Assembly (NCBI GenBank): GCA_017430725.1
Contig: JAFRMK010000002.1
Coordinates: 1-64,000 of the forward strand
Origin: Candidatus Saccharimonadota bacterium
Lineage (GTDB): Bacteria > Patescibacteriota > Saccharimonadia > Saccharimonadales > Saccharimonadaceae
Direction of reading: 5' to 3'
DNA length: 64,000 nt
Each line of letters starts with the position of its first letter. The stretch's first letter is position 1. The notes beneath the pieces were generated by a model, which did no database searches, had not been told where the DNA came from, and saw nothing but the letters and a program-made list of their open reading frames with translations. Below are positions 8,360-17,726 of the stretch, piece after piece. Both the position numbers and the translations under genes were made by a program.

Positions 8360-8366
8360 ATGTTAT

Positions 8367-8376
8367 TATTATAGCA
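8367..8376. promoter_or_regulatory. Overlapping divergent -10 elements
   Basis: Plus strand: TATTAT (8367-8372), then five bases, then the ATG at 8378. Minus strand: TGC-TATAAT (hexamer 8368-8373), then eight bases to the ATG at 8359. The two -10 hexamers share five bases, and the start codons are only 18 bases apart, so both transcripts must be nearly leaderless and mutually exclusive in initiation. Confidence 0.6.
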
Positions 8377-8377
8377 A

Positions 8378-9010
8378 ATGGAACAGAACATAAGCGAAAT
8401 ACGCAACTGGTTGGGTACGGGCAGTATTAACATCTTTGGTTTGCCGTTTTCTGGCAAAGATACGGTGGGGATACGTTTGGCGGAAAACTTAGGAGCGAAA
8501 TTTCTAAGCTCTGGTATAATTATGCGCACCGCCGCAGAGTCCGATAGCGAACTCGCCAAAGAAATGAATGCGGGCCTGTTGGCGACGAGCCAGAAGTTTA
8601 TTGATGCCGTAACGCCATACCTGCACCGACCTGAATTAAAAAAATCTGCCCTTGTCCTGAGTAGCGTCGGGCGCTGGAGTGGCGAGGAGCTGACCGTCAT
8701 TGATAACTGCAAGAGCTCAGGGCACCCCATAAAAGCCGTCATTTTGCTTAATATTTCTGTGTCAGAAACCAAAAACCGTTGGTTCGCCGCTAAGACCCTG
8801 ATGGATAGAGGCAAGCGTGTTGACGATAAAGACGCGCTTGTGCTTGACCAGCGTATTAACGAATTTATCGCAAAAACCATGCCGGTGATTGAGACATATC
8901 AGAAGCGTGGTCTGCTTATCCCGATTCAGGCTACCGGTGAGCGAGAGGCCGTTTATCAATTAATCGTTGAGAAACTGGCGGAGTATGCGCGTAGCCATCC
9001 GAACGACTAA
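8378..9010 (+). CDS. Adenylate kinase-like nucleoside monophosphate kinase
   Basis: This 210-residue P-loop kinase has Walker A GLPFSGKDT (about 21-29) in place of the classical GxPGxGKGT, LSSGIIMR as the NMP-binding segment, and a C-terminal lid/core region GKRVDDKDALVLDQRINEFIAKTMPVIETYQKRGLL that matches adenylate kinases. It probably transfers phosphate from ATP to a nucleoside monophosphate. The substitution of GKGT by GKDT, plus the weak NMP-binding part, makes the exact substrate uncertain; it may not be the main Adk. It is one of the few plus-strand genes, starts on a near-leaderless promoter, and its stop overlaps the lepA stop by 3 bases. Confidence 0.8.
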   Translation: MEQNISEIRNWLGTGSINIFGLPFSGKDTVGIRLAENLGAKFLSSGIIMRTAAESDSELAKEMNAGLLATSQKFIDAVTPYLHRPELKKSALVLSSVGRWSGEELTVIDNCKSSGHPIKAVILLNISVSETKNRWFAAKTLMDRGKRVDDKDALVLDQRINEFIAKTMPVIETYQKRGLLIPIQATGEREAVYQLIVEKLAEYARSHPND

Positions 9011-10785
9011 TCGCGCTTCAGCATCACGGTAAACGCTTCGCTCGGGATATCAACTTTACCAAAACGCTTCATGCGGGCTTTACCGCGTTTTTGCTTCTGC
9101 ATCAATTTCGCCTTGCGGTCGCGGTCGCCGGTATGGATCTTGACCGTCACGTCTTTTCGATAGGCGCCAAGGGTTTCTCTTGCGATTATGCGGGCGCCAA
9201 TCGAGGCCTGCAGAGCAACTTCAAAGTTTTGACGAGGAATTACCTCTTTTAGTTTCTTCGTCACGGTTCGCCCGATGGCATCGGCTTCGCTTCTGTGCGC
9301 CATCACGCTCAGCGCATCGATTCTTTCGCCGGCAACCAGAAAATCAATCCGCACCAGATCTTCGGCTCGATAGGCTAACAGTTCATAATTAAATGACGCA
9401 TAGCCAGAAGTCGACGACTTAAGCTGGTCGTAGAAGTCGGTTAGCAGGTTGGCCATCGGTGCCTCGAAGTCGATGATGGCGCGCGTGTCGATATAGCTGA
9501 TGTTCTTCTGGATACCGCGTTTTTTGATGATGAGGTCGAGAATTGGGCCAACATATTCTTTGGGGGCAATAATTTCACCCGTCGCCCATGGCTCGCGGAT
9601 TTCCGAGACTTTTGTAACGTCCGGTAAATCGGACGCCGAACGAATATCGATTTCCTTGCCAGTCGTTAGGACGACATGGTAATCGGTGGACGGATTAGTG
9701 ACGATTAGGTCCAGCTTAAATTCGCGCTCGAGGCGTTCGCGGATAATATCCATGTGGAGCAGGCCCAAAAAACCAATGCGGAGGCCGAAGCCAAGCACGG
9801 GCGAGTTCTCGGGCTCATACTGCAGTGCGGAGTCGCTGAGAGACATTTTCTCGATGGCTTCTTTGAGGTCTTTATACTGGTCGTTGCTAACTGGGAAAAA
9901 CCCTGCATAGACAAAAGGTCGGACATTTTTATAACCCGGAAGCGACTGTTGGCTGGGCTTTTTCGCCAGCGTTACGGTGTCTCCGACTTTTGCTTCGCGC
10001 GTGGCTTTGAGGTTTGTTACGATATAGCCAATCTCCCCTGCATGCAATTCGTTCTGGGGGGACATTTTGGGGCGGAGCGTGCCGATTTCCAGAGCAATAT
10101 CCTTTGACTGGGTAGCCATCATCTCAATGTTGTCGTTTTTATGCAAAACACCATCAAACATCCGTACGTACAGCACAACGCCGCGATAATCGTCGAAGTA
10201 TGAATCGAAAATGAGCGCGCGCATGCCAAATTGCTTACTTTGTCGTGGCGACGGTACACGCGCAATAATTGAATCCAGGACTTGGTCGACATTTTCGCCA
10301 GTTTTTGCTGAAACTTTGATGATGTCTTCTTGGTTACAGCCAAGCAAGTTTATGATTTCGGCCGAGACGCGCGGAACATCACTGGCCGGTAGGTCAATTT
10401 TATTAATAACAGGAATAATCTGCAGATTTTGCTCCAGCGCAAGATAAACATTTGCCAAGGTTTGAGCCTGGATGCCCTGCGTTGCGTCCACTACCAGAAC
10501 CGCGCCCTCTACCGCCTGCAAACTGCGTGAGACTTCGTAGGAAAAATCAACGTGCCCCGGCGTATCAATCAGATTCAGACTAAAGCCCTTGTAGGTCATG
10601 CAAACTGGCGTGAGCTTAATGGTGATGCCCTTTTCGCGTTCCAGCTCCATGCTGTCAAGCAATTGCGACTTCATTTCGCGTTTTTGCACTGTGCCGGTCA
10701 ATTCAAGCATACGGTCGGCCAATGTTGACTTGCCATGGTCGATGTGTGCAATTATGCAAAAATTTCTAATTTTATCTATATCCAC
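9007..10785 (-). CDS. lepA: Elongation factor 4 (LepA)
   Basis: This 592-residue translational GTPase carries G1 AHIDHGKST (about 13-21), G3 DTPGHVDF, G4 NKIDLP, and the LepA-specific C-terminal domain (RAEDLVRIDFLVAGERIDALS, then KAKLMQKQKRGKARMKRFGKVDIPSEAF). It back-translocates or remobilises stalled ribosomes at the membrane. The start is GTG 10785, chosen because TAAAAT ends exactly 6 bases before it; a nearby ATG is out of frame. It is convergent with the kinase gene, with overlapping stop codons. Confidence 0.97.
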   Translation of the reverse strand: MDIDKIRNFCIIAHIDHGKSTLADRMLELTGTVQKREMKSQLLDSMELEREKGITIKLTPVCMTYKGFSLNLIDTPGHVDFSYEVSRSLQAVEGAVLVVDATQGIQAQTLANVYLALEQNLQIIPVINKIDLPASDVPRVSAEIINLLGCNQEDIIKVSAKTGENVDQVLDSIIARVPSPRQSKQFGMRALIFDSYFDDYRGVVLYVRMFDGVLHKNDNIEMMATQSKDIALEIGTLRPKMSPQNELHAGEIGYIVTNLKATREAKVGDTVTLAKKPSQQSLPGYKNVRPFVYAGFFPVSNDQYKDLKEAIEKMSLSDSALQYEPENSPVLGFGLRIGFLGLLHMDIIRERLEREFKLDLIVTNPSTDYHVVLTTGKEIDIRSASDLPDVTKVSEIREPWATGEIIAPKEYVGPILDLIIKKRGIQKNISYIDTRAIIDFEAPMANLLTDFYDQLKSSTSGYASFNYELLAYRAEDLVRIDFLVAGERIDALSVMAHRSEADAIGRTVTKKLKEVIPRQNFEVALQASIGARIIARETLGAYRKDVTVKIHTGDRDRKAKLMQKQKRGKARMKRFGKVDIPSEAFTVMLKRD

Positions 10786-10791
10786 GCATCT

Positions 10792-10797
10792 ATTTTA
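10792..10797 (-). promoter_or_regulatory. Leaderless -10 of lepA
   Basis: The minus strand reads TAAAAT, six bases (AGATGC), then GTG. No good -35 is seen at 16-18 bases; a TTGACA lies only 6 bases upstream and is too close to pair with it. Confidence 0.45.
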
Positions 10798-10821
10798 TCA
10801 TATTGTCAAGCGCAAATTGCC

Positions 10822-11625
10822 TTATTTTAAGAGGAGGAAGATGATTATTGTCGTCGCTAATATGACACGATACCAGCCAAAATATTTTAGGGCATCTTTG
10901 CGGCGCAGGAAGCGTAGTGCCCATTTGATTATCAAGCCGCCGGCCGCGAACGCCAATATGTTCGCGAAGAGCACCATCGCCAGATTTTCTGCCATAAAAG
11001 TGCGGGTTTCTTCTGATAATAAGCTGTGACAGACAACGCCTATCATTAATGGGATACTGGCTAGAAACGAGTAATCTGCGGCTGACTTATTATCGAGCCC
11101 GACTAGGCGACCGGCGACAATCGTGGTTCCGGAACGCGAGGTGCCGGGAATCAGGGCCAGCATTTGCGCTAAGCCGATATAAAGTGCTCGCCGGTGACTT
11201 AGTTTTGTCTCGTCTTTTAGTCGCGAGAGCCGTGGTAGCCGGTCGATTACAATCATGACGATGCCCAGTAGCGCCATCATTATCGCCAGCACGACCTCGC
11301 TCGCAAAAAATGGCGAGTTGTCTATAAAATCAGACAGTAAAAGGCCGGCCAGTCCCGCCGGGATGCAGGTAATGATGATATTTACCAGAAGGCCCCATTT
11401 TTTATGTCGAATGACATCTTGCACAATTTCAACGATGCGGTGTCGGTAATAGATAATGAGGACGAGCAGAGTGCCAATATTGAGGACTTCAAGGAGGTGG
11501 CGAGAATTATCGGTTGCGCCGCCCATCAAGCTCTGCATAATCTCGAGGTGTCCTGAGCTGGAAATGGGCAGGAATTCCGTCAACCCTTGCGTTAGCCCGA
11601 GCCAAAAAGCCTGCCACCACAACAT
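10822..11625 (-). CDS. uppP: Undecaprenyl-diphosphate phosphatase UppP (BacA)
   Basis: This 267-residue multi-pass membrane enzyme recycles undecaprenyl pyrophosphate for cell-wall synthesis and gives bacitracin tolerance. Both signatures are present: GLTQGLTEFLPISSSGHL (about 10-27) with the catalytic Glu/Ser/His cluster, and PGTSRSGTTIVAGRLVGL with its essential Arg. About eight hydrophobic segments follow the BacA pattern. The start overlaps the preceding stop (TAATG). It closes a likely run of rpoB, rpoC, a desulfurase-like gene, a thioredoxin-fold gene and uppP. Confidence 0.96.
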   Translation of the reverse strand: MLWWQAFWLGLTQGLTEFLPISSSGHLEIMQSLMGGATDNSRHLLEVLNIGTLLVLIIYYRHRIVEIVQDVIRHKKWGLLVNIIITCIPAGLAGLLLSDFIDNSPFFASEVVLAIMMALLGIVMIVIDRLPRLSRLKDETKLSHRRALYIGLAQMLALIPGTSRSGTTIVAGRLVGLDNKSAADYSFLASIPLMIGVVCHSLLSEETRTFMAENLAMVLFANILAFAAGGLIIKWALRFLRRKDALKYFGWYRVILATTIIIFLLLK

Positions 11626-12701
11626 TATTCAGCCTCGAACTTTCCGGTGTGTTTACGACCGTCATAGATCATCGTAGGAATACCTTTGGCATGAATGTCA
11701 TTTGTCACGATTTCGTTGTTATGTTGAATGATTTCAGTTATTTCTGCGCTCATAGCAAGGTTTTTGATAGCGGCACGCTCATCACTATGATAGCCGAAAT
11801 CTTTCAGCCATTGCAAGAGCGTCGCCTCAGTTTGCTCGGCAGAATAATCGTCATTTAGGACACTTTGCCAGTTAATGCCGTCAGTATTTTTGGCGGTATA
11901 GATACGTTTGATAATTTGAAAAGCCACCGTGTCGGACTGGCTGGCGGCGTCACGCGGCTCGCCATATCGATAACTTGCCAGCATATAGCGAGCGATGATG
12001 TTAGAATTTGGGTATTTAAATTTACCCGCCGAGTCCTGAATTGGAAACGGCACGAGCTGCACATTGTGCGTATCGAAAAAGCCGCTATCGAGCTGTGCGC
12101 GGAACGATACCAGGCAAACTTCGCAGCCAGGATCAAAGATATCTATCGCTTCGTATTGCTGGGCTTCAGATGTTTTAGAAACACCATCAAACTTAAAGTT
12201 GTCGACCGACCAATCACGAAACTTGTCGGGGATTGCGCTAAAGATTTCACCCCAATCAGAAAACCACAGGCCGACTCGCTCGACTAAATTGTCGGGCTGA
12301 GTGTTGTCGTCAATGCTGCAAACTTCCGCACCAAGGCTGCAAGCCGAGGCGTGCTTCACGTTGCACGTTCCGAGCGTCCAAAGTGCCATTCCGGCCTTGA
12401 CGCCTTCGACGAGCGACCAGGCGGTGATTAATACGATTAGAATCGAGATGATTTCGATGCCGGCCGAAAGCGGTTTTACCATTTTCGGGCGACTTACGGC
12501 GACCCTGCCGAGAATGCTGTTTTTGACGTCGTCGCCAAAACCGGTTTCACATTTTTGCAATGTGACGCGCTTACCAAAACAGCCCCACGATTTTTTCAGA
12601 ATCTTCAGGTAGCGTTTGCCGATTTTTGGGCGAAAAATCGACACAAAGGCAACGATGATGCCGGCGAGTGCCAAGATTATAAATGCCGCAATACAAACCA
12701 T
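11625..12701 (-). CDS. Membrane-anchored thioredoxin-fold protein (CxxC)
   Basis: This 358-residue protein has an N-terminal membrane helix (about 3-23), a second at about 82-105, and an outer domain resembling a DsbA/thioredoxin fold. The strand leads to FDPGCEVCLVSFRAQL with CEVC at about 193-196, and GIPTMIYDG near 340 supplies the cis-proline. Several more cysteines lie at 112-128. A thiol-disulfide role outside the membrane is inferred. It is coupled by TAATG to the preceding cysteine-desulfurase-like gene and to uppP, which is a curious sulfur/redox/cell-wall grouping. The family assignment rests on motifs only. Confidence 0.6.
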   Translation of the reverse strand: MVCIAAFIILALAGIIVAFVSIFRPKIGKRYLKILKKSWGCFGKRVTLQKCETGFGDDVKNSILGRVAVSRPKMVKPLSAGIEIISILIVLITAWSLVEGVKAGMALWTLGTCNVKHASACSLGAEVCSIDDNTQPDNLVERVGLWFSDWGEIFSAIPDKFRDWSVDNFKFDGVSKTSEAQQYEAIDIFDPGCEVCLVSFRAQLDSGFFDTHNVQLVPFPIQDSAGKFKYPNSNIIARYMLASYRYGEPRDAASQSDTVAFQIIKRIYTAKNTDGINWQSVLNDDYSAEQTEATLLQWLKDFGYHSDERAAIKNLAMSAEITEIIQHNNEIVTNDIHAKGIPTMIYDGRKHTGKFEAE

Positions 12702-13861
12702 TAACGCGTCATCCTTTCTAGAACGTCGATCAAATGCTGAATATCACTATCGCGGTTATGTAGCCCCAGCGAGAAGCGTATTAATGGCGGATAGTGCATT
12801 TTGTGGTCTAAATAATAGTGCACGCAGAAATAGCCAGTACGCGCCATGATGCCCTGCGACGACAACGCTTCACCGGCGCGATGAGAGTCGAGGCCTTCGA
12901 TGTAGCACGAGATGGTTGGGCTAGGCGCTTGGTTGACAAGGTGAATTTTAGGATTCTTCGATAGATACTCGTACAATTTTTCCGATTGCATTTCAAGCTG
13001 GCGCTTTGCCCGCTTTGGGACTTTTTCTAGCCACTCGAGTGCTGCGCCAAAAGCCACGATTTCGCCCCAGGCTTGCAGTCCGGGCTCGAATTTCGTATAG
13101 CTGTGATTCGGTGATGTAGCAGAAAGCACGTAGCTTTCGGAATCTACGTCGTCGACCATACCACCGCCGATGAAGCTCGTCTCAAGCTTTTCGAAAAGCT
13201 GTCGCTTTACGACCATCACGCCAAGTGACGGTCCGTACATTTTATGTGCCGAGGTGCAAACTGCGTCAGCGTCCGTCTTGTACAGCAACTCTGGCGAATG
13301 CGCCAAGGCCTGGGCGGCGTCTATAATAATAGTGCCGCCCTGTTTATGCACCTGTTTAATCAGTTGCGTCAAGTTCGTCAGTTTGCGTCCATCGACGTTC
13401 GAGACACAATTTACGACCACCAGCGCTTCATGAAAGTCGCCATTAAGCGGCAGCGAACCATCGTCGTTCCGTGCAACGATTTCGCGCGGAATTTGATGCT
13501 TCTTTGCGAAGGCCATCGTCGAAAGAAAGGGCGAGTTGTGCTCGATGTCCGAAGTGATGACTTTACCGAACAATCCTGGCTTAAACTGGTTCAATAGCAG
13601 GTTAATTCCGTAAGTCGTGTTCAGAGTAAACGAGACACAGAAGTTACGCTTCTTTAGCTTTAGGTATTTGAGCATGGCGTCGCGCGTATCCTCGACGAGT
13701 TCGTCGGTTTTGCGCCCCCAGGCATATTTGACACGTTCGCCGCAGGAATTATGCTGCGTATAGTAGCGATTGAGCGCATCAATTACGGTGCGTGGACGCA
13801 ATGACTGGCAGGCGCTATCGAGATAGACGTCGCGTTCAGATAGGTAGTCGAAATCTTCCAC
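12701..13861 (-). CDS. Class V aminotransferase, cysteine desulfurase-like
   Basis: This 386-residue fold-type I PLP enzyme looks like SufS/Csd. The PLP lysine is K207 in TSAHKMYGPSLGV, DAAQ (about 182-185) provides the pyridine-binding Asp, and ARTGYFCVHYY (about 344-354) supplies a candidate persulfide cysteine where SufS has RxGxHC. It likely moves sulfur from cysteine for thiolation or Fe-S assembly, but no Suf/Isc scaffold genes are adjacent, so the acceptor is unknown. The start is GTG 13861 with GGAGG 7 bases upstream. It lies 15 bases after rpoC and overlaps the next gene. Confidence 0.82.
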   Translation of the reverse strand: MEDFDYLSERDVYLDSACQSLRPRTVIDALNRYYTQHNSCGERVKYAWGRKTDELVEDTRDAMLKYLKLKKRNFCVSFTLNTTYGINLLLNQFKPGLFGKVITSDIEHNSPFLSTMAFAKKHQIPREIVARNDDGSLPLNGDFHEALVVVNCVSNVDGRKLTNLTQLIKQVHKQGGTIIIDAAQALAHSPELLYKTDADAVCTSAHKMYGPSLGVMVVKRQLFEKLETSFIGGGMVDDVDSESYVLSATSPNHSYTKFEPGLQAWGEIVAFGAALEWLEKVPKRAKRQLEMQSEKLYEYLSKNPKIHLVNQAPSPTISCYIEGLDSHRAGEALSSQGIMARTGYFCVHYYLDHKMHYPPLIRFSLGLHNRDSDIQHLIDVLERMTR

Positions 13862-13876
13862 CCTGCAACCTCCTAC

Positions 13877-16800
13877 TTAAGCTTCTACTTCGGCTTCCGC
13901 CTGTTCTTGCTCTGCTTCCGGCACCGCATCCTCTGCGATGTGAAGAGGAGTTACGCCAGTGCCCACTGGAATCTTGCGACCGATAATCACGTTCTCTTTC
14001 AGGCCTTTCAGATGGTCGATGCGACCAGAAATCGCCGACGAGATTAACACGCGAGTTGTGTCCTGGAAGGACGCCGCCGACAAGAATGAGTCAGAGTAAA
14101 TCGATACTTTCGAGATACCGAGCAGCATTTGCGTGAACATGGCCGGTTTTTTACCGTTGGCTTCTGCGGCGGCATTCTCTTCGTAGACTGACGATTTGCT
14201 TACGATGTCGCCCGTCACGAAGCCCGTATCGCCAGGCTCATCAATCATTACTCGCGAGAACATCTGGCGGATAATCACCTCAAGGTGTTTTGCGGAAATT
14301 TCGTGACCCTGAGCGGCGTAAATCGTGAGGATTTCGTTCAAGATGTAACGCTCGGTCTCTTCGATGCCTTTGTATTTCATCAAATCCTGGAGGTTCAGCG
14401 AACCTTCGGACAGACGATCGCCCGCCTCTACTCTGTCGCCATCCTTGACCGTCAGAGCGTAATCGGATGGAACGTTGACTTTAATTGGCGTGCCGGCATT
14501 TGCGACTAGCACTATTTCTTTTTCGGTCAATTCAGCAATACCGTCAAATGGCGCCATGATGGGGTCTTTGCCGCGCGGCTTGCTGGCAATTACCGTACCG
14601 GTCTTCACGTTTGCGCCGTCTTTGACTTTCGCTTTACGACCGTCAAGCACAAAGTGTTCCGCTTTGCCAGCATCTGGCGTTACTTGGACGACATTATAAC
14701 GTCCTTCTTCCCAGACGCTGACTACGCCATCGATTGTAGAAATGTAGGCTTGGCCTTTTGGTGAGCGTGCCTCCAGCAACTCTTCGACACGCGGCAAACC
14801 ACGCGAGATGGCGCCTGAACCTGCCTGACCAGAACTGTGTTTGGTGTCTAGCGTCAGCTGGGTGCCAGGCTCACCAACGGATTGTGCGGCGATGACGCCG
14901 ACTGGCTCATGATAGGCAACTGGTTGGCGCGTCGACATATCGATGCCGTAGGCTTTGCGCGGAATCCCGTCGTTGCATTCAGTAGTCAAGATGCTCTGAA
15001 TCTTTAGGCTGTCAACATCGGCGTCTTCATCGAGCGCATTGGCAAGTTCACGCGTGATGATTTCGCCGGCTTGAATGCCATATTTCTCAACATCTTCGGC
15101 CGAATAGCGTCCATAAATACGCTCGGCAAACTTGATGCCCGTTAGTTCTGATTCGGACTTGTAGATGCGGAAACCAGGATCTTCATATTCGCCCTCGACA
15201 GTAAAGACGTCTTGTGATACATCGACCAGACGACGTGTTAGATAGCCGGAGTCGGCAGTACGAAGCGCCGTGGACACCTGACCCTGACGCGCGCCGCGGG
15301 TTGCAATAAACGACTCAAGAGTGTTCAGGCCTTTCTTAAAGCTCGATTTGACTGGGAGCTCAATTTCGCGGTTGAAGACGTCGACCTGAATACCGACTGC
15401 GGCCGAGGCGAGCTTAATGTTGCCAGCCGAACCACGCGCACCAGAGTTCGTCATAATTGAGATGTTGGTGTCGAGATGCTCAAGATTGTCTTTGACGATT
15501 TGCGAGATTTTATCGTCGACTTCACGCCAGGCGGCGATGGTGAGACGATATCGCTCGTCTTCAGTAATCAAACCATCGTCGAACTGCTGCGATATCATCG
15601 CGACCTTGCCTTCGCCCTCGGCGAGCAACGGCTCGACTTCTGGGTAATCTGGATAATCATCTTTAGACGTTGACACGCCCGCAATAGTCTCGTACTTGAA
15701 CGACAAATCTTTAATCGCATCAGCGGCCTCGACTGCGGCATCGGCGCCAAACTGGTCAAGAATGTCCGCCATCACCTTCTTGAGATGTTTGCTGTTCTGG
15801 ACTTCGTTGTCATACGGATAGTCCTTAGGCAGTATCTCGTTGAAGAAGACCCGACCCAGCGTGGTGTCACGCTTTTTGCCCTTGGTGTGAACCCGAATTG
15901 GCGTCTGCAGCTGGATTAAGCCCATATCATAGGCTAGTTCTGCTTCATAGACGCTAGTATAGGCCTTGCGCTCGGTCTGAGCAGACGGTTTTTCGTAGGT
16001 CAAATAGTAGCTGCCGAGCACGACATCCTGCGTGATAGAAAGCACTGGTGCGCCATCGGCGGGCTTAAGCAGGTTATGACCGGCCGACATCAGCTCACGC
16101 GCTTCGGCTTGGGCCTCTGCGGAAAGAGGAAGATGGACGGCCATTTGGTCACCATCATAGTCGGCATTAAAACCATTCGCAACAAGTGGGTGCAGCTTAA
16201 TCGCCTTACCGTCAACGAGCTTTGGCTGGAACGCCTGTACGGAGAGACGGTGGAGCGACGGTGCGCGGTTGAGCAGCACGTATTTGCCCTCAATCACCTC
16301 ATCGAGCGCATCCCAAACAACCAGCTCGCCCTGCTCAATCATGCGCGAAGCCGAACGGATATTTGGCGCATACTCGTGGTTAATTAGCCAGCTGATGACG
16401 AATGGCTTAAAGAGTTCAAGCGCCATCTGTTTTGGCAGGCCGCATTGGTTGATACGAAGCTCTGGACCGACGACAATTACGGAACGACCAGAGTAATCTA
16501 CGCGCTTACCCAAGAGGTTTTGGCGAAAACGTCCTTGCTTACCCTTGAGCAGATCTGAGAGGCTCTTCAGCCGACGTCGCCCGTTCTGTGAACTGGCCGC
16601 GCGACCACCGCGTGAGGCATTGTTATCAATCAAGGCATCAACGGCTTCTTGAAGCATGCGCTTCTCGTTGCGACAGATTACCTCTGGCGCATTCAGGTCA
16701 AGCAGTTTTTTCAGGCGGTTGTTGCGGTTGATAACTCGGCGATAGAGGTCGTTCAAGTCGGAGGTGGCGAACCGACCGCCGGCCAATGAAATCATTGGGC

Positions 16801-17725
16801 GCAAATCTGGTGGGATAACAGGTATTACTTCCAGAATGAAATCAGTTGGCTTGATGCCGGCAGACTGCATGCCTTCAAGAACCTTCAGGCGCTTCATGAT
16901 TTTCTTCTGTTTTTGACCCTTGCTGTTCTCGACGGCCTCATGCAGGTCGGCAATCATCTGGTTGGTGTCGATTTCGGACAACAGTTTTTGAATTCCGCTG
17001 GCGCCCATTTCGACCGTAATCAGATCCTCATAGCCCTCATCCTCGTCTTCGAGATTGCGATAGTCAATTTCGTTGATGATGGCACCCTTAAAGAATCCAC
17101 TGAGAATCTGCTTCTTGTGTTGGTAGTCGGCCTCAAGCTCTTCTAGCTCCTTGGCCTGCTCTTCGGCCAATGCCTTAAGGTCTGCGTCTTTGGCCTTTTC
17201 GGCTTCGGCGTAGCGAGCGTCAATGGCTTGACGCGCGACTTTGGTTTGCGTCTCGAGGTCTTCGAGGCGCTGTTCGATGGCTTTAGCGTCGGCATCGGTC
17301 ACGATATAGGCCGCAAAGTACACGACTTTTTCGAGATTTTTTACGGTGATATCCAACAATTGACCGATTGCGGACGGCGTGCCACGCATGAACCAAATGT
17401 GCGCTACCGGCGCAGCCAAACTGATGTGGCCCATTCGCTCACGGCGCGTAATACTTTTAGTGACCATGTTGCCATCTTTGTCGACCGCCGCTTCACGCGA
17501 GCGGACGCCTTTTAGCTTTGGGTCGTTTGGATTAATGTCCTTGACTGGTCCAAAAATGCGCTCGCAGAACAAGCCATCACGTTCTGGTTTTTGGGTGCGA
17601 TAGTTAATCGTTTCTGGCTTCGTGACTTCGCCGTAGCTCCAGTCAAGAATGTCTTCTTTGCTTGCTACGGAGAGGCGAATTGAATCAAAATCGTTTGCAC
17701 TGATGAAATTATCTTGCCAAGCCAT
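13877..17725 (-). CDS. rpoC: DNA-directed RNA polymerase subunit beta'
   Basis: This 1282-residue catalytic subunit starts one base after the rpoB stop, with GGGGAGG upstream. The active-site loop reads NADYDGDQM (about 516-524), keeping the three magnesium aspartates but with Tyr where NADFDGD has Phe. Bridge-helix and trigger-loop regions are present ([19 protein letters not shown]). Both zinc sites look lost: between FGPVKD and RRERMGHI the usual four cysteines are absent, and the second site reads [14 protein letters not shown] rather than the cysteine-rich CxTRxGVCxxCYG. A Lys/Glu/Ala coil (about 150-215) is inserted near the clamp. The C-terminus is acidic. Confidence 0.98.
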   Translation of the reverse strand: MAWQDNFISANDFDSIRLSVASKEDILDWSYGEVTKPETINYRTQKPERDGLFCERIFGPVKDINPNDPKLKGVRSREAAVDKDGNMVTKSITRRERMGHISLAAPVAHIWFMRGTPSAIGQLLDITVKNLEKVVYFAAYIVTDADAKAIEQRLEDLETQTKVARQAIDARYAEAEKAKDADLKALAEEQAKELEELEADYQHKKQILSGFFKGAIINEIDYRNLEDEDEGYEDLITVEMGASGIQKLLSEIDTNQMIADLHEAVENSKGQKQKKIMKRLKVLEGMQSAGIKPTDFILEVIPVIPPDLRPMISLAGGRFATSDLNDLYRRVINRNNRLKKLLDLNAPEVICRNEKRMLQEAVDALIDNNASRGGRAASSQNGRRRLKSLSDLLKGKQGRFRQNLLGKRVDYSGRSVIVVGPELRINQCGLPKQMALELFKPFVISWLINHEYAPNIRSASRMIEQGELVVWDALDEVIEGKYVLLNRAPSLHRLSVQAFQPKLVDGKAIKLHPLVANGFNADYDGDQMAVHLPLSAEAQAEARELMSAGHNLLKPADGAPVLSITQDVVLGSYYLTYEKPSAQTERKAYTSVYEAELAYDMGLIQLQTPIRVHTKGKKRDTTLGRVFFNEILPKDYPYDNEVQNSKHLKKVMADILDQFGADAAVEAADAIKDLSFKYETIAGVSTSKDDYPDYPEVEPLLAEGEGKVAMISQQFDDGLITEDERYRLTIAAWREVDDKISQIVKDNLEHLDTNISIMTNSGARGSAGNIKLASAAVGIQVDVFNREIELPVKSSFKKGLNTLESFIATRGARQGQVSTALRTADSGYLTRRLVDVSQDVFTVEGEYEDPGFRIYKSESELTGIKFAERIYGRYSAEDVEKYGIQAGEIITRELANALDEDADVDSLKIQSILTTECNDGIPRKAYGIDMSTRQPVAYHEPVGVIAAQSVGEPGTQLTLDTKHSSGQAGSGAISRGLPRVEELLEARSPKGQAYISTIDGVVSVWEEGRYNVVQVTPDAGKAEHFVLDGRKAKVKDGANVKTGTVIASKPRGKDPIMAPFDGIAELTEKEIVLVANAGTPIKVNVPSDYALTVKDGDRVEAGDRLSEGSLNLQDLMKYKGIEETERYILNEILTIYAAQGHEISAKHLEVIIRQMFSRVMIDEPGDTGFVTGDIVSKSSVYEENAAAEANGKKPAMFTQMLLGISKVSIYSDSFLSAASFQDTTRVLISSAISGRIDHLKGLKENVIIGRKIPVGTGVTPLHIAEDAVPEAEQEQAEAEVEA

Positions 17726-17726
17726 T

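Noticed and set aside
10804-10809. TTGACA upstream of lepA as its -35
   Set aside because: It lies only 6 bases from the TAAAAT -10, far too close for a 17-base spacer.
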